DNA of 64,000 bases from Paracoccus shanxieyensis (GCF_009711265.1 NZ_WMII01000009.1:62001-126000), one strand, 5' to 3'. Shown: positions 9,169 through 18,615, numbered from the stretch's first letter. Program-made: numbers and translations. The notes: generated from the letters alone by a model not told the origin.

Positions 9169-9818
9169 AGCAGCTCGCCCAGAATCCGCTCGGCCTCGTC
9201 CCGGCAGGGCACCAGCGTGCCGCGATCCTCGCCCGGGAAAAACCGCGCACGCGTGGCGGTGGGCATCGGCGCGGGCGTGGCGATCCGGACCCGCGGCCCG
9301 ATCTGCGCGCATTCCGCCTGCCAACTGCGCAGCAACGCCATCTGCGCCGCCTTGCTGGCGCCATAGCTGCCAAAGAACTTCTCGCCCGCACGCGGATCGT
9401 CAAAGAACAGCGCCGTGCCCTGACGCGCCCGCAGCAGGGGCTCGAACAGCCCGATCATGCCGCGCAGTGCCACGACATTCAGATCGATTGATTTCTGGAA
9501 ATCCTTGCCGTCGATATGCCCCGCCGGTGCCAGCGGCGCGGCATGCACGGCAGAATGCACCCACAGATCCAGCCCGCCCCAGCGGCTGGATACCGCCTCG
9601 GCCAGCTTCAGCACCGGCGCGGACTGGCCCAGATCCAGCGGAACCAGCGTGGCGCTGCCGCCCGCGTGGCGGATGCGGTCGTCAAGCTCTTCCAGCGCGC
9701 CCACCGTGCGAGCCACGGCCAGAACATGCATCCCTCGCGCCGCCAGACCCTCGGCCAATGCGGCGCCAAGGCCGCGCGAAGCGCCGGTGACCAGCGCGAT
9801 CTTGGATTTCTCACTCAT
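9165..9818 (-). CDS. Short-chain dehydrogenase/reductase lacking the usual catalytic serine
   Basis: 217 residues from the ATG at 9816-9818. The nucleotide-binding motif is TGASRGLG (near residues 12-19) and the active-site YxxxK appears as SYGASK. The residues that normally supply the catalytic serine, about 12-13 positions before the tyrosine, read [15 protein letters not shown], with Asp-Asp where most SDRs have Ser-Ser. The protein may therefore be a poor or atypical oxidoreductase. A cofactor choice of NADP is suggested only weakly. It lies downstream of gltA behind a terminator and a structured intergenic element, and converges with cobQ. Confidence 0.85.
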   Translation of the reverse strand: MSEKSKIALVTGASRGLGAALAEGLAARGMHVLAVARTVGALEELDDRIRHAGGSATLVPLDLGQSAPVLKLAEAVSSRWGGLDLWVHSAVHAAPLAPAGHIDGKDFQKSIDLNVVALRGMIGLFEPLLRARQGTALFFDDPRAGEKFFGSYGASKAAQMALLRSWQAECAQIGPRVRIATPAPMPTATRARFFPGEDRGTLVPCRDEAERILGELL

Positions 9819-9865
9819 GATGCTGATGTGGCATCCGGCCGGGCGTCTTGGCAAGCCTGCCGCAT

Positions 9866-9926
9866 CCTTGTTTCCCGAAATACCCCGGGGTGAGCCGCCG
9901 CAAGGCGGCGAGGGGCAGCGCCCCTC
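9866..9926. repeat. Structured intergenic element with two back-to-back perfect hairpins
   Basis: Between the SDR and gltA lies CCTTGTTTCCCGAAATACCC followed by two perfect stems: GCCGCC-GCAA-GGCGGC (9894-9909, a GNRA tetraloop) and GAGGGGC-AGC-GCCCCTC (9910-9926). From memory, blocks with this layout (a CCCCGGGGTATTT core next to a GGGGC/GCCCC stem) recur between genes in Rhodobacteraceae genomes. Only one copy was noticed here. Function unknown. Confidence 0.5.
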
Positions 9927-9933
9927 AACGAAA

Positions 9934-9958
9934 ACGGCCCCGCAGATCGCGGGGCCGT
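9934..9958 (-). terminator. Intrinsic terminator of gltA
   Basis: ACGGCCCCGC (9934-9943) pairs perfectly with GCGGGGCCGT (9949-9958) around a 5-base loop, 19 bp past the gltA stop. On the minus strand the stem is followed by TTTTCGTT, giving a normal intrinsic terminator. Confidence 0.8.
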
Positions 9959-9977
9959 CCAATCTTGTCAATGCCGC

Positions 9978-11270
9978 TCAGCGTTTCGACATCTCGGTAT
10001 AGTCGCGACGCGGCGCGCCGACATACAGCTGGCGCGGGCGGCCGATCTTGTTCTGCGGATCGCCGATCATCTCTTTCCACTGCGAGATCCAGCCGACGGT
10101 GCGCGACAGCGCAAAGATCGGCGTGAACATCGAGGTCGGGAAGCCCATGGCCTCCAGAATGATGCCCGAATAGAAATCGACGTTGGGATAAAGCTTCTTC
10201 GAGACGAAATAATCGTCCTCCAGCGCGATCTTCTCCAGCTCCTTGGCGACCTGCAGGATCGGGTTGTCCTGTACGCCCAGCAGTTCCAGAACCTCGTCCG
10301 CCGATTCCTTCATGACCTTCGCACGCGGGTCGAAGTTCTTGTAGACGCGGTGGCCAAAGCCCATCAGGCGGAACGGATCGTCCTTGTCCTTGGCGCGGGC
10401 GATATATTCCGGGATGCGGTCCACGGACCCGATCTCGCGCAGCATTTCCAGACAGGCCTGGTTCGCACCGCCATGCGCCGGACCCCACAGACAGGCGATG
10501 CCCGCCGCGATACAGGCAAACGGGTTCGCCCCCGACGAGCCCGCCAGACGCACGGTCGAGGTCGAGGCGTTCTGTTCGTGATCGGCATGCAGCGTCATGA
10601 TCCGGTCCATGGCTTTCGCCAAAGCGGGCTCGACGCGATACTGCTCGGCCGGAACCGAGAAGCACATATGCAGGAAGTTCGCCGCATAGCTCAGATCATT
10701 GCGCGGATAGACGAAGGGCTGGCCGATCGAATATTTATAGGCCATGGCCGCGATCGTCGGCAGCTTGGCGATCAGGCGGATCGAGGCGATCTCGCGCTGT
10801 TCGGGATCCGAAATGTCGGTCGAATCGTGGTAGAAGGCCGACATGGCACCCACAACGCCCACCATGGTTGCCATCGGGTGCGCGTCCCGGCGGAAACCGC
10901 GGAAGAAGTTGTGCATCTGCTCATGCACCATGGTGTGGCGCGTGACGCGGGTTTCGAAATCCTTCATCTGCGCCGCGCTCGGCAGTTCGCCGTAAAGCAG
11001 CAGGTAGCAGACTTCCAGATAGTTCGACTGATCGGCCAGTTGCTCGATCGGGTAGCCACGATACCACAGCTCACCCTTGTCACCATCAATGAAGGTGATG
11101 GCCGAATCGCAGGATGCGGTCGAGGTGAAGCCGGGGTCGTAGGTAAACACGTCCGCCTGACCATAAAGCTTGCGGATATCCATGACATCCGGACCTGCGG
11201 TCGGGCTAAGGATCGGAAGTTCGATTTCCTTGCCTTCGACCAGCAGTTTTGCGGATTTGCTTTCTGCCAT
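9978..11270 (-). CDS. gltA: Citrate synthase (type II, hexameric class)
   Basis: 430 residues, the usual length of proteobacterial type II citrate synthase. It condenses acetyl-CoA with oxaloacetate to open the TCA cycle. The N-terminal region ([20 protein letters not shown]) and [20 protein letters not shown] are characteristic. The catalytic residues are recognisable in [12 protein letters not shown] (His), [16 protein letters not shown] context (His) and [15 protein letters not shown], with the catalytic Asp in [14 protein letters not shown] precedes the ATG by eight bases. It is followed by its own terminator and preceded by gltX on the same strand. Confidence 0.97.
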   Translation of the reverse strand: MAESKSAKLLVEGKEIELPILSPTAGPDVMDIRKLYGQADVFTYDPGFTSTASCDSAITFIDGDKGELWYRGYPIEQLADQSNYLEVCYLLLYGELPSAAQMKDFETRVTRHTMVHEQMHNFFRGFRRDAHPMATMVGVVGAMSAFYHDSTDISDPEQREIASIRLIAKLPTIAAMAYKYSIGQPFVYPRNDLSYAANFLHMCFSVPAEQYRVEPALAKAMDRIMTLHADHEQNASTSTVRLAGSSGANPFACIAAGIACLWGPAHGGANQACLEMLREIGSVDRIPEYIARAKDKDDPFRLMGFGHRVYKNFDPRAKVMKESADEVLELLGVQDNPILQVAKELEKIALEDDYFVSKKLYPNVDFYSGIILEAMGFPTSMFTPIFALSRTVGWISQWKEMIGDPQNKIGRPRQLYVGAPRRDYTEMSKR

Positions 11271-11329
11271 TCCCAGTCTCCTGTTAACACCTGTCTCCGG
11301 CGCGCCGCCGGAAGATGGGGCGCGGGCGA

Positions 11330-12736
11330 TCAGCCCGCCTGATCCTGCAGCCGGGCCAGAGTTTCCTCGCGGCCAAGCGCCAACATCATATCGAATACGC
11401 TCGGGGTAGAGCTGCGGCCAGCCAAAGCGGCGCGAAGCGGCGCCGCGATCTTGCCAAGTCCCAGCCCGTGACGTTCGCCAATCAGCTTGGCGGCCGCCTC
11501 GAGGTCCTCGCGGATCCAGCTATCATGCTGCAATGCGGCAGTCAATTCGGCTAGTATACCACGGGATACCGTATCCAGCGCGGTCAGGGCCTTTTCCTCG
11601 ATCTGCACCGGGCGTTCGGTCAGCGCGAAATGGCCTTGTTCCAGCAGGGCGGGCAGCGTCTTGGCCTTGGCCTTCAGCACCGGAAGAATCGCCTGCAACC
11701 GCGTGATCTGCACCGGCCCTAGCGGGTTTTGCCCGGTTTCGCCAAGGTAATCCGCAATCTCCTGCATCAGATCCTCATCCGGCATCTGGCCGATATGATA
11801 GCCGCTGACATGTTCCAGTTTCTTGAAATCCAGCCGGGCAGGCGCCTTGCCAATGCCGGGCAGATCGAACCATTCCAGGGCCTGCGCGTCGTCGAATAAC
11901 TCATCATCGCCATGGCTCCAGCCCAGCCGTGCCAGATAATTCCGCATCGCCGCAGCGGGATAGCCTGCGGCTGCGTATTCATGCAGCCCGACCGCGCCGT
12001 GACGTTTCGAAAGTTTCTTGCCATCGGTGCCGTGAATCAGCGGGATGTGGGCAAAGACAGGAATGTCCCAGCCCATGCCCTGATAGACCTGCTGCTGGCG
12101 CGCGGCATTCGTCAGATGGTCGTCGCCGCGGATGATATGCGTCACGCCCATGTCGTGATCGTCCACCACCACCGCGTGCATATATGTCGGCGTGCCGTCC
12201 GAGCGCAGCAGGATCATGTCGTCCAGCTGGTCATTGCCAAAGGTCACATCGCCCTGCACCGCATCGCGCACCACCGTCTGCCCTTCGCGCGGGGCGCGCA
12301 GGCGGATGACATAGGGTGCCTCGGGATAGGTCGCGGGATCGGCGTCGCGCCAAGGCGACAGAAACAGCGTCGAGCGGCCTTCGGCGCGCGCCGTCTCGCG
12401 GAAGGCCTCGATCTCTTCGGGCGTCGAAAAGCATTTATAGGCGCTGCCATTGGCCAGCATCTCGCGGGCGACCTCGGCATGGCGGTCGCGGCCCTCGAAC
12501 TGGCTGACAGGTGCGCCGTCCCAGTCCAGACCCAGCCATGTCAGGCCCTTCAGGATAGCCTCGGTCGCTTCCGGAGTGGATCGGGCGCGGTCGGTATCCT
12601 CGATCCGCAGCAGGAATTTTCCGCCCCGGCCACGGGCGTAAAGCCAGTTGAACAGCGCCGTCCGCGCGCCGCCGATATGCAGATAGCCGGTGGGCGAAGG
12701 GGCGAAGCGGGTTACGACGGGGCGGTTTTCGGTCAT
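11330..12736 (-). CDS. gltX: Glutamyl-tRNA synthetase
   Basis: 468 residues. It charges tRNA-Glu (class I synthetase). The HIGH motif is seen as [13 protein letters not shown] near residues 18-30 and the KMSKS motif as [10 protein letters not shown] near residues 241-250. The start [20 protein letters not shown] is standard. No zinc-binding cysteine cluster is apparent. It may be the ordinary enzyme or a paralogue with tRNA-Gln specificity, since many alphaproteobacteria have two copies and charge tRNA-Gln indirectly. The gene diverges from comEC. Confidence 0.95.
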   Translation of the reverse strand: MTENRPVVTRFAPSPTGYLHIGGARTALFNWLYARGRGGKFLLRIEDTDRARSTPEATEAILKGLTWLGLDWDGAPVSQFEGRDRHAEVAREMLANGSAYKCFSTPEEIEAFRETARAEGRSTLFLSPWRDADPATYPEAPYVIRLRAPREGQTVVRDAVQGDVTFGNDQLDDMILLRSDGTPTYMHAVVVDDHDMGVTHIIRGDDHLTNAARQQQVYQGMGWDIPVFAHIPLIHGTDGKKLSKRHGAVGLHEYAAAGYPAAAMRNYLARLGWSHGDDELFDDAQALEWFDLPGIGKAPARLDFKKLEHVSGYHIGQMPDEDLMQEIADYLGETGQNPLGPVQITRLQAILPVLKAKAKTLPALLEQGHFALTERPVQIEEKALTALDTVSRGILAELTAALQHDSWIREDLEAAAKLIGERHGLGLGKIAAPLRAALAGRSSTPSVFDMMLALGREETLARLQDQAG

Positions 12737-12851
12737 CAGGCCAGACAGTCCAGAAATGTGGGTTTCATGCAGATGCCGTTAATCCTTTTGAAAGGGCCGG
12801 CATGCCAATCTCGGGCACAGAGATACGCAAGCTGCGGGGCGAGGACAAGTT

Positions 12852-15059
12852 TTGGCGACGGATGTGGCACATGGCGGCATGGCTTACGCAGCCGCGCGCC
12901 CTGCACAGGGCCGAACGATGGCGCCTGCGCGCAGCCGCGCACCGATCGCCCTGCGCGCCGGAATGCTGCCATGGCTGCCCTTCTGGATGGGGCTTGGCAT
13001 CGGGCTGTGGTTCGCCCTGCGATCCCAGCCGGGGGCCGCGCATTATCTGGCCGCATCTGCCGTGGCGGTGCTGGCGATCTGTCTGGCGCTTGGTGCAGGT
13101 CGTCTGGTGCGGCTTGGTCATGTCGGCTGGGATCGCGGCGATATGCTGCGCATCTGGGGAATCGCGATCTTTATGGTTGCGCTGGGATTTCTGCTGATCG
13201 GCCTCAGGTCGTGGTCGGTTGCCGCACCCATTCTGGATTTCCGCTATTATGGCGCGGTCGAGGGGCGGGTGGTGGAAATCGACCGTTCCTCGGGGGATCG
13301 GCTGCGGCTGACGCTGGATCAGGTCGTGCTGGAACGCGTGGCCCCCGACAGAACGCCAAGACATGTGCGGATCTCGCTGTTCGTGACCGATCCGATGCCG
13401 GTTCCGGGTCAGCATGTGATGACCACCGCGCATCTGGGCCCGCCCAATGGCCCGGCCGAGCCCGGCGGTTTCGATTTTCGCCGTCTGGCCTGGTTCGAGG
13501 GGCTGGGGGCCGTCGGCTATTCCCGTGTGCCGGTGCTGACCGTGGCCCCCCCGCATGAGGGTGGGATGCTGGCGCTGCACCGGCTGCGGATGCGGATCAG
13601 TCAGGCGATGATGGACAGCATTGGCGGGCAGGCCGGGGCCGTGGCTTCGGCGCTGATGACGGGGGACCGTTCCGGCATTGCCGAGGCCACGAATGACGTG
13701 ATGCGCGCCTCCAGCCTTTACCACATCATCTCGATCTCGGGGCTGCACATGACGATGCTGGCCGGGTTCGTCTATGCGGCGGTGCGCTTGCTGGGCGTCG
13801 GCGTCCAGCTTTGCGGCGTGCCGCTGGGCACAAGGCTGCACAAATGGGCGGCGGGCGTCGCGTTGCTGGCGGCCCTGCTGTATCTGTGGATCTCGGGTGG
13901 CGGTGTCGCGACCGAGCGGTCCTTCATCATGGTCGCGGTCATGCTGCTGGCCATCATCGCCGACCGCCGCGCGGTGTCGCTGCGCACCGTCGCGCTGGCC
14001 GCCATGGTGCTGTTTTTCTATATGCCCGAAGGCATGACCTCGGCCGGTTTCCAGATGAGCTTTTCGGCCACGGTCGCGCTGATCCTGTCGCAGCGGCCAT
14101 GGCAAAGCGTCCAGCACCATGTCCCCGCCTTGCTGAGACCGGCGGCCATGCTGATCCTGGCCTCGGTGGCGGCGGGGCTGGCGACGACGCCCTTTGCCGC
14201 CGCGCATTTCGGGCGCATGTCGCAATATGGCACCCTGGCGAATTTGCTGGTGGTGCCGGTCGTCGGCACCATCGTGATGCCCGCCGGGGTGATCGCTGCG
14301 GTACTGGCGCCGCTGGGAATGGCGCAGCCCGCGCTGTGGCTGATGGGGCTGGGGACCAAGTGGATGCTGTTCATCGCGGAATGGGTTGCCGGTCTGAACG
14401 GTGCGGTGGCCTATCTGCCCGCGCCGCCGGGGGCTGTGCTGCCTCTGCTGGGGGTCGGCGCGTGTCTGGTGGTGCTGGCGGGCCTGCGCGGCACGCCCGA
14501 CGCGGCACGGCTGAGCGCACCGCACCGCCTTCTTGGCATGGCCTGCCTTGTGGCGGCGGCCGTTATCTGGGGCATGGCCACGCGCCCGCAGGTGCTGATC
14601 TCGGCCGAGGGCGACGCCGTGGGCGTCATGACCGCGCAGGGCCGCGCGATGTCGCGTCCAAGGGGCGGCAGCTTCACGGTATCGAACTGGCTGGACGCAG
14701 ATGGCGACCGCGCCGATCAGACCGCCGCTGCGGCGCGCCCGTTGTGGCAGGGGCCCGAGAACCACCGCCAGACGGTCCTGCAGGCTGGCGGTCGCGCCGT
14801 CACGCTGCACCATCTGTCGGGCAAGCGCGGGGCCGAAAACGCAGCGGCGCTGTGCCGGAAGGATACGATCCTTGTGGCGAATACCGATTTGCCCATCGCG
14901 AAGGATGCGCCCTGTCTGGTGCTGGATCCGGCCCGGCTGCGGCGCAGCGGCGCGGTGGCGCTGAACCCATCACCGGCAGGGCTGAATATCGTCACGGTCC
15001 GCACCGCTTCGGGTGCGCGCGACTGGACAGATGCGCGCCGCAACAGGGGCAGGGATTGA
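12852..15059 (+). CDS. comEC: ComEC/Rec2-family DNA uptake channel protein
   Basis: 735 residues from a TTG at 12852, with GAGGA six bases upstream. The N-terminal part has membrane helices (about residues 37-110) and a DUF4131-like soluble domain. The competence core follows with the ISGLHMTMLAGF signature near residues 295-306 and about ten predicted membrane spans. ComEC forms the inner-membrane channel for single-stranded DNA during natural transformation. The C-terminal region after about residue 580 is degenerate compared with the metallo-beta-lactamase domain of Bacillus ComEC: no HxHxDH is visible. Neighbour to gltX (divergent) and directly upstream of the H-NOX-like gene with a 3-bp gap. 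Confidence 0.9.
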   Translation: MATDVAHGGMAYAAARPAQGRTMAPARSRAPIALRAGMLPWLPFWMGLGIGLWFALRSQPGAAHYLAASAVAVLAICLALGAGRLVRLGHVGWDRGDMLRIWGIAIFMVALGFLLIGLRSWSVAAPILDFRYYGAVEGRVVEIDRSSGDRLRLTLDQVVLERVAPDRTPRHVRISLFVTDPMPVPGQHVMTTAHLGPPNGPAEPGGFDFRRLAWFEGLGAVGYSRVPVLTVAPPHEGGMLALHRLRMRISQAMMDSIGGQAGAVASALMTGDRSGIAEATNDVMRASSLYHIISISGLHMTMLAGFVYAAVRLLGVGVQLCGVPLGTRLHKWAAGVALLAALLYLWISGGGVATERSFIMVAVMLLAIIADRRAVSLRTVALAAMVLFFYMPEGMTSAGFQMSFSATVALILSQRPWQSVQHHVPALLRPAAMLILASVAAGLATTPFAAAHFGRMSQYGTLANLLVVPVVGTIVMPAGVIAAVLAPLGMAQPALWLMGLGTKWMLFIAEWVAGLNGAVAYLPAPPGAVLPLLGVGACLVVLAGLRGTPDAARLSAPHRLLGMACLVAAAVIWGMATRPQVLISAEGDAVGVMTAQGRAMSRPRGGSFTVSNWLDADGDRADQTAAAARPLWQGPENHRQTVLQAGGRAVTLHHLSGKRGAENAAALCRKDTILVANTDLPIAKDAPCLVLDPARLRRSGAVALNPSPAGLNIVTVRTASGARDWTDARRNRGRD

Positions 15060-15062
15060 TCC

Positions 15063-15641
15063 ATGGACGGAATGATCAACCACGCGATCGAAAGCTTTCT
15101 GAAATCCAGCTATGGCAACGCCTTCTGGAACGACACGCTGTGCCGCGCGCGGGTCGAGCCGCAGGGGTTTCTCAGCATGTCCGGCCCGAAACTGGGGGCC
15201 ACGTCGCGCGTTCTGAATGCGGCCGCCATCTCACTGGGCAAGCCCGTGCATGAACTGCTTGAGGATCTGGGCGCGTGGCTGGTCCGGGTCGAGCCGATCC
15301 GCCGCCTGCTGCGCTTTGGCGGACGCGATTTCGGCGATTTCGTCCTGTCTCTGGAAGAGCTTCCGGGCCGGGCCCGCATGATCCTGCCGGATCTGGCGCT
15401 GGAGGAATTGCAGGTCTCGCAGGATGAGATGGGCGATTATGTGATCGGCGCGAAAGGCATGCCGCGCGGCTGGATCTGGGCCATTGCCGGGGCCTTGCGC
15501 GGCATGGCTGACGATTACGGCACGCTGGCGCTGATTTCGGTCGATGGCTGCACCATCACGCTCAGCATCGCGCTGGTCGAACATGCCGCCAGCCGCCCGT
15601 TCGACCTTGCGCCCGACCACCCGCCGGGACAGGCCGCATGA
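15063..15641 (+). CDS. H-NOX-like (haem NO-binding fold) protein lacking the haem ligands
   Basis: 192 residues matching the H-NOX fold: opening MINHAIESFLKSSYGNAFW, then VLNAAAISLGKPVHELLEDL, and RRLLRFGGRDFGDFVLSL. In genuine H-NOX the proximal haem histidine sits in a (L/M)DE(V/L)H motif; here the place reads LEELPGRARM, so histidine is replaced by proline. The YxSxR haem-propionate motif reads YVIGAKG: Tyr kept, Ser and Arg lost. I infer that it does not bind haem in the normal way. It starts 3 bp after comEC and its stop overlaps the start of the diguanylate cyclase (ATGA), so the two are co-translated. It probably regulates that enzyme in response to an unknown signal. Confidence 0.78.
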   Translation: MDGMINHAIESFLKSSYGNAFWNDTLCRARVEPQGFLSMSGPKLGATSRVLNAAAISLGKPVHELLEDLGAWLVRVEPIRRLLRFGGRDFGDFVLSLEELPGRARMILPDLALEELQVSQDEMGDYVIGAKGMPRGWIWAIAGALRGMADDYGTLALISVDGCTITLSIALVEHAASRPFDLAPDHPPGQAA

Positions 15642-16606
15642 CCACCGATACCATGACCGAACTTGATGTCCTGATGCCGATGCATCTGGAACTGGACAGC
15701 GGCGGCGGCATCGTCTCGGCCGGTCGTATCCTGCGCCGGATTCTGGCCGGACGCCGGTTCGAGGATTGTTTCCTGATCGACCGGATGCCCGCCGATGCGA
15801 CGGCGATGACGGCGCTGATGCAGCGGATCGCCCGTGGTGAACGGCTGTTTTTGCGGCTGCGCGACGATCCGGCGATCACCTTGCGCGGGCAGGGCCAGCT
15901 TCGTGGCGATGGCGCGCTGATGAATTTCGGTTTTGGCATCGCGCTGGCCCGCGCCGTCCGCGCGCTGGGGCTGAGCGATGCCGATTTCGCGCCCTCGGAC
16001 ATGGCGATGGAGTTCTTGTTCCTGCATGAGGCCAATCAGGCGGTCATGGGCGAACTTGCCCGCGCCAACCGTCGGCTGGAGGAAGCCCGCGAAGTGGCCC
16101 AGACGCTGGCGATTACCGATCCGCTGACCGGGTTGATGAACCGGCGTGGGTTCGAGGCGGCGCTGGATCTGGCCGCGCGCAACGCGACGGCCACGCCCTT
16201 TGCGCTGGTGCAGCTGGACCTTGATCTGTTCAAGCAGGTCAACGATCTGCATGGCCACGGCGCGGGCGATGAGGTTCTGCGCCACGTTGCCCGCGTCCTG
16301 CGCCACGAGACGCGGGCGACCGACCGGCTGGGCCGCTCGGGCGGGGATGAGTTCCTGCTTTTGCTGATCAATCCCCCCTGCGCGGGCGATCTGCAGAACC
16401 TAGCGAAACGCATCATCCGCCGGATCGAGGAGCCCATCGCGGCGGCGGGCGTCGAATGCCGCGTCTCGGCCAGCATGGGCATCAGCCTGTCGCGCGATTA
16501 CAAGATTGCCGATCCGGTGCGGATGCTGGCCGATGCCGACACGGCGCTGTATGCCGCGAAAGAACAGGGACGGGGGCGGGCCACATTGTCGGTCCCGCAG
16601 GTCTGA
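15638..16606 (+). CDS. Diguanylate cyclase with an N-terminal HNOBA (H-NOX-associated) domain
   Basis: 322 residues. Residues 1-125 resemble the HNOB-associated PAS-like domain (LMPMHLELDSGGGIVSAGRI, then LRRILAGRRFEDCFLIDR). A coiled-coil linker (about 127-155, HEANQAVMGELARANRRLEE) leads into a complete GGDEF domain: ITDPLTGLMNRRGFE, the LDLFKQVND metal/nucleotide site, and an intact GGDEF motif in RSGGDEFLLLL. An RATD sequence exactly five residues before GGDEF is a canonical inhibitory I-site (RxxD), so product feedback by cyclic di-GMP is expected. No membrane segment is present. It makes c-di-GMP under control of the H-NOX-like partner encoded in the overlapping gene upstream. Confidence 0.92.
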   Translation: MTTDTMTELDVLMPMHLELDSGGGIVSAGRILRRILAGRRFEDCFLIDRMPADATAMTALMQRIARGERLFLRLRDDPAITLRGQGQLRGDGALMNFGFGIALARAVRALGLSDADFAPSDMAMEFLFLHEANQAVMGELARANRRLEEAREVAQTLAITDPLTGLMNRRGFEAALDLAARNATATPFALVQLDLDLFKQVNDLHGHGAGDEVLRHVARVLRHETRATDRLGRSGGDEFLLLLINPPCAGDLQNLAKRIIRRIEEPIAAAGVECRVSASMGISLSRDYKIADPVRMLADADTALYAAKEQGRGRATLSVPQV

Positions 16607-16725
16607 AAGATGCCACCGCCGCCAGATACGCAAGGCAAGTCACGACCACTCCGCGCAGGCCCGATCGGCGGACCAATCCGCAGATTGCACGCGCAAGGCC
16701 GATGCGGTATCGAGAGCCGGGTTGC

Positions 16726-16801
16726 GGGCGCGTAGCTCAATGGTCAGAGCAGGGCGCTCATAACGCCTTGGTTGGGGGTTCAAATCCCTCCGCGCCTACC
16801 A
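16726..16801 (+). tRNA. tRNA with CAU anticodon (probably tRNA-Met, elongator)
   Basis: A full cloverleaf including an encoded CCA (16799-16801). Acceptor GGGCGCG pairs with CGCGCCT with a G1-U72 wobble; D arm GTAGCTCAATGGTCAGAGC; anticodon stem GGGCG/CGCCT with loop CTCATAA, giving anticodon CAU; T arm GGGGGTTCAAATCCCTC. It lacks the initiator C1-A72 mismatch. CAU could also mean the lysidine-modified tRNA-Ile that reads AUA; the sequence does not settle it, but elongator Met is my first choice. Confidence 0.85.
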
Positions 16802-16926
16802 GCTTCCTGAACAACCCGGTTGGTTTCGGGCAGTCCGTCGCGCAGCTTCGAACCGCGGGACGCATTGCCGGCCAATCGTCGCCAGAAGCCGCCTGACAGC
16901 GCGGCGCGCACCTGCCGGAGGCCGCC

Positions 16927-18573
16927 TTGGGCGCTCTGGCCCAGCCCTGCGGATGCCCGATGAAGCCGATTGCCGATACCGTGACCGATCCCGCACTGGC
17001 CGTCGGGCTGAACGGTCTGGCGGATTGGAGCACGGCCCAGCCTTTTCTGGACCATTTCAAGATGGCGCGCCCGTGGAGCGGCAGGCGCGGCGACACGTTC
17101 GGGGCCGTCAGTTTTGCGCAGTTGCAGGCGGCAGGTGCCATCGACGCCTTTGGCTGGCTGCGGGCCGTCCCGCACGGGCTGGACGGCGTCAGCACCGTCC
17201 TGCTGACCGATCTGGACCACCGCGCGCGCGATCTGGCCGGGCGCTATATCGCCGTCTGGGAGGGCGAGGGCGAGGTCGAGCTGATCGGCGGCCAGAACGT
17301 CGAACGGCGCAAGAACCGCTTCGATTTCGATTTTGACCCCGCGCCGGGCCGTCTGCTGGAGCTTCGGGTGCGGCGCGTCGATGCCGGGCCGATCCGCGAC
17401 ATTCGCATCGTGCAGCAGGACAATATCCGCCGCTATAATTCGGGCAATATCTTTCGCGTCGAATGGTTGGACGCGATCCGAAATTACCGGCTGATCCGCT
17501 TCATGGACTGGATGCAGACGAACGACTCGGGGCAGGTGGCATGGCAGGATAGGCCCCGCCCGACCGATGCCTTTTACACATGGCGCGGCGCGCCGGTCGA
17601 GGTGATGGTGCGGCTGGCAAATGCCATCGGCGCCCAGCCGTGGTTCAACATCCCGCATCTTGCCCAGCCCGAATATATCCGGCGATTTTCCGAATATGTG
17701 CAGACCTATCTGAGCGCCGGGCTGCGCGCGCATTACGAATATTCCAACGAGGTCTGGAATTCGCAATTCGACCAAAGCCTTTGGGCGATCGAACAGGCGC
17801 GGCAACTCTGGCCCGGTCAGGGCGACGGGTTCATGCAGATCTATGCCGCAAGATCGGTCGAAATGGCGCGCATTCTGGATCAGGTCCATGCGCAGAACCG
17901 TGCGACCTGCGTCAAGGTGATCTCGACCCATACGCATTGGCAGGGGCTGGAATGGCCGGTCCTTGAGGCGCCGGACTGGCGGGCGGACAATCCGGGGCGT
18001 GCGGCGCCGCATGCGTATTTCGACGCCTATGCGGTGTCGGGCTATTTCGACGGCGGCATGGACCGCGACGACAATGTGGCGCGCGTCCGGGCCTTGCTGG
18101 CGGGCCCGGCTGAGCGCGCGCGCACGGCCCTGCGCGATCAGATCCTGCATGGCGGCTGGCCGGAAAGCGGCCGCACCATCGCCAGCCTGCGCGCGGTCTG
18201 GGATTATCAGGCGGCGATTGCACGGAAATACCGCCTGAACCTGATCATGTATGAGGGCGGCACGCATATCATCCCGCCGCATGAGGTGCAGCAGGACGCC
18301 GCGCTGTCGGAGTTCTATACCCGCTTCAACTATTCCGCCGAAATGGGCCAGATCTATCAGGCGGCGTTCCGGGAATGGACCGCAGCCGGAGGGCAGGGGT
18401 TCAACATGTTCGTGGAATGCGCGGGCAGCTCGCAATACGGCTTTTGGGGCTTGCAGCGCTTTCTGGGCGATGAAAACCCGCGTTGGGCCGCAGCCGAGGC
18501 GTGGAACCGCGACCATCAAGGCGATGACGTGGGGGCAGATCGCTTCATCGGCAGCTATGAGCGCCCGTCCTGA
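16927..18573 (+). CDS. Glycoside-hydrolase-like (clan GH-A type) protein, no signal peptide seen
   Basis: 548 residues if it starts at the TTG at 16927, which has GGAGG five bases upstream; the first ATG is 11 codons later. An N-terminal beta-rich region (about 30-165) is followed by a probable TIM barrel. FMDWMQTND, GAQPWFNIPH, then EYSNEVWNSQFD near residues 272-283 (Asn-Glu acid/base pattern of clan GH-A) and MYEGGTHIIPP near residues 442-452 (candidate nucleophile Glu). The C-terminal region has FNMFVECAGSSQYGFWG. It likely cleaves a glycan, but neither substrate nor GH family is recognisable to me. No Sec signal is visible, so it is either cytoplasmic or exported by another route. Convergent with the Hint gene. 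Confidence 0.65.
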   Translation: MGALAQPCGCPMKPIADTVTDPALAVGLNGLADWSTAQPFLDHFKMARPWSGRRGDTFGAVSFAQLQAAGAIDAFGWLRAVPHGLDGVSTVLLTDLDHRARDLAGRYIAVWEGEGEVELIGGQNVERRKNRFDFDFDPAPGRLLELRVRRVDAGPIRDIRIVQQDNIRRYNSGNIFRVEWLDAIRNYRLIRFMDWMQTNDSGQVAWQDRPRPTDAFYTWRGAPVEVMVRLANAIGAQPWFNIPHLAQPEYIRRFSEYVQTYLSAGLRAHYEYSNEVWNSQFDQSLWAIEQARQLWPGQGDGFMQIYAARSVEMARILDQVHAQNRATCVKVISTHTHWQGLEWPVLEAPDWRADNPGRAAPHAYFDAYAVSGYFDGGMDRDDNVARVRALLAGPAERARTALRDQILHGGWPESGRTIASLRAVWDYQAAIARKYRLNLIMYEGGTHIIPPHEVQQDAALSEFYTRFNYSAEMGQIYQAAFREWTAAGGQGFNMFVECAGSSQYGFWGLQRFLGDENPRWAAAEAWNRDHQGDDVGADRFIGSYERPS

Positions 18574-18576
18574 AGC

Positions 18577-18606
18577 GGAAGGGCCAGCGTCGATGCCGGC
18601 CCTTCC
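18577..18606. terminator. Bidirectional terminator between the glycosidase-like and Hint genes
   Basis: GGAAGGGCC (18577-18585) pairs with GGCCCTTCC (18598-18606) around a 12-base loop in the 42-bp gap between two convergent genes. The U-run is weak in both directions. Confidence 0.55.
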
Positions 18607-18615
18607 CGTGGCGGA

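Noticed and set aside
12765..14813. Long open frame on the minus strand opposite comEC (682 codons)
   Set aside because: Composition is that of a GC-rich antisense shadow (Arg/His/Gln/Gly-rich, no domain), while the plus strand encodes a convincing ComEC.
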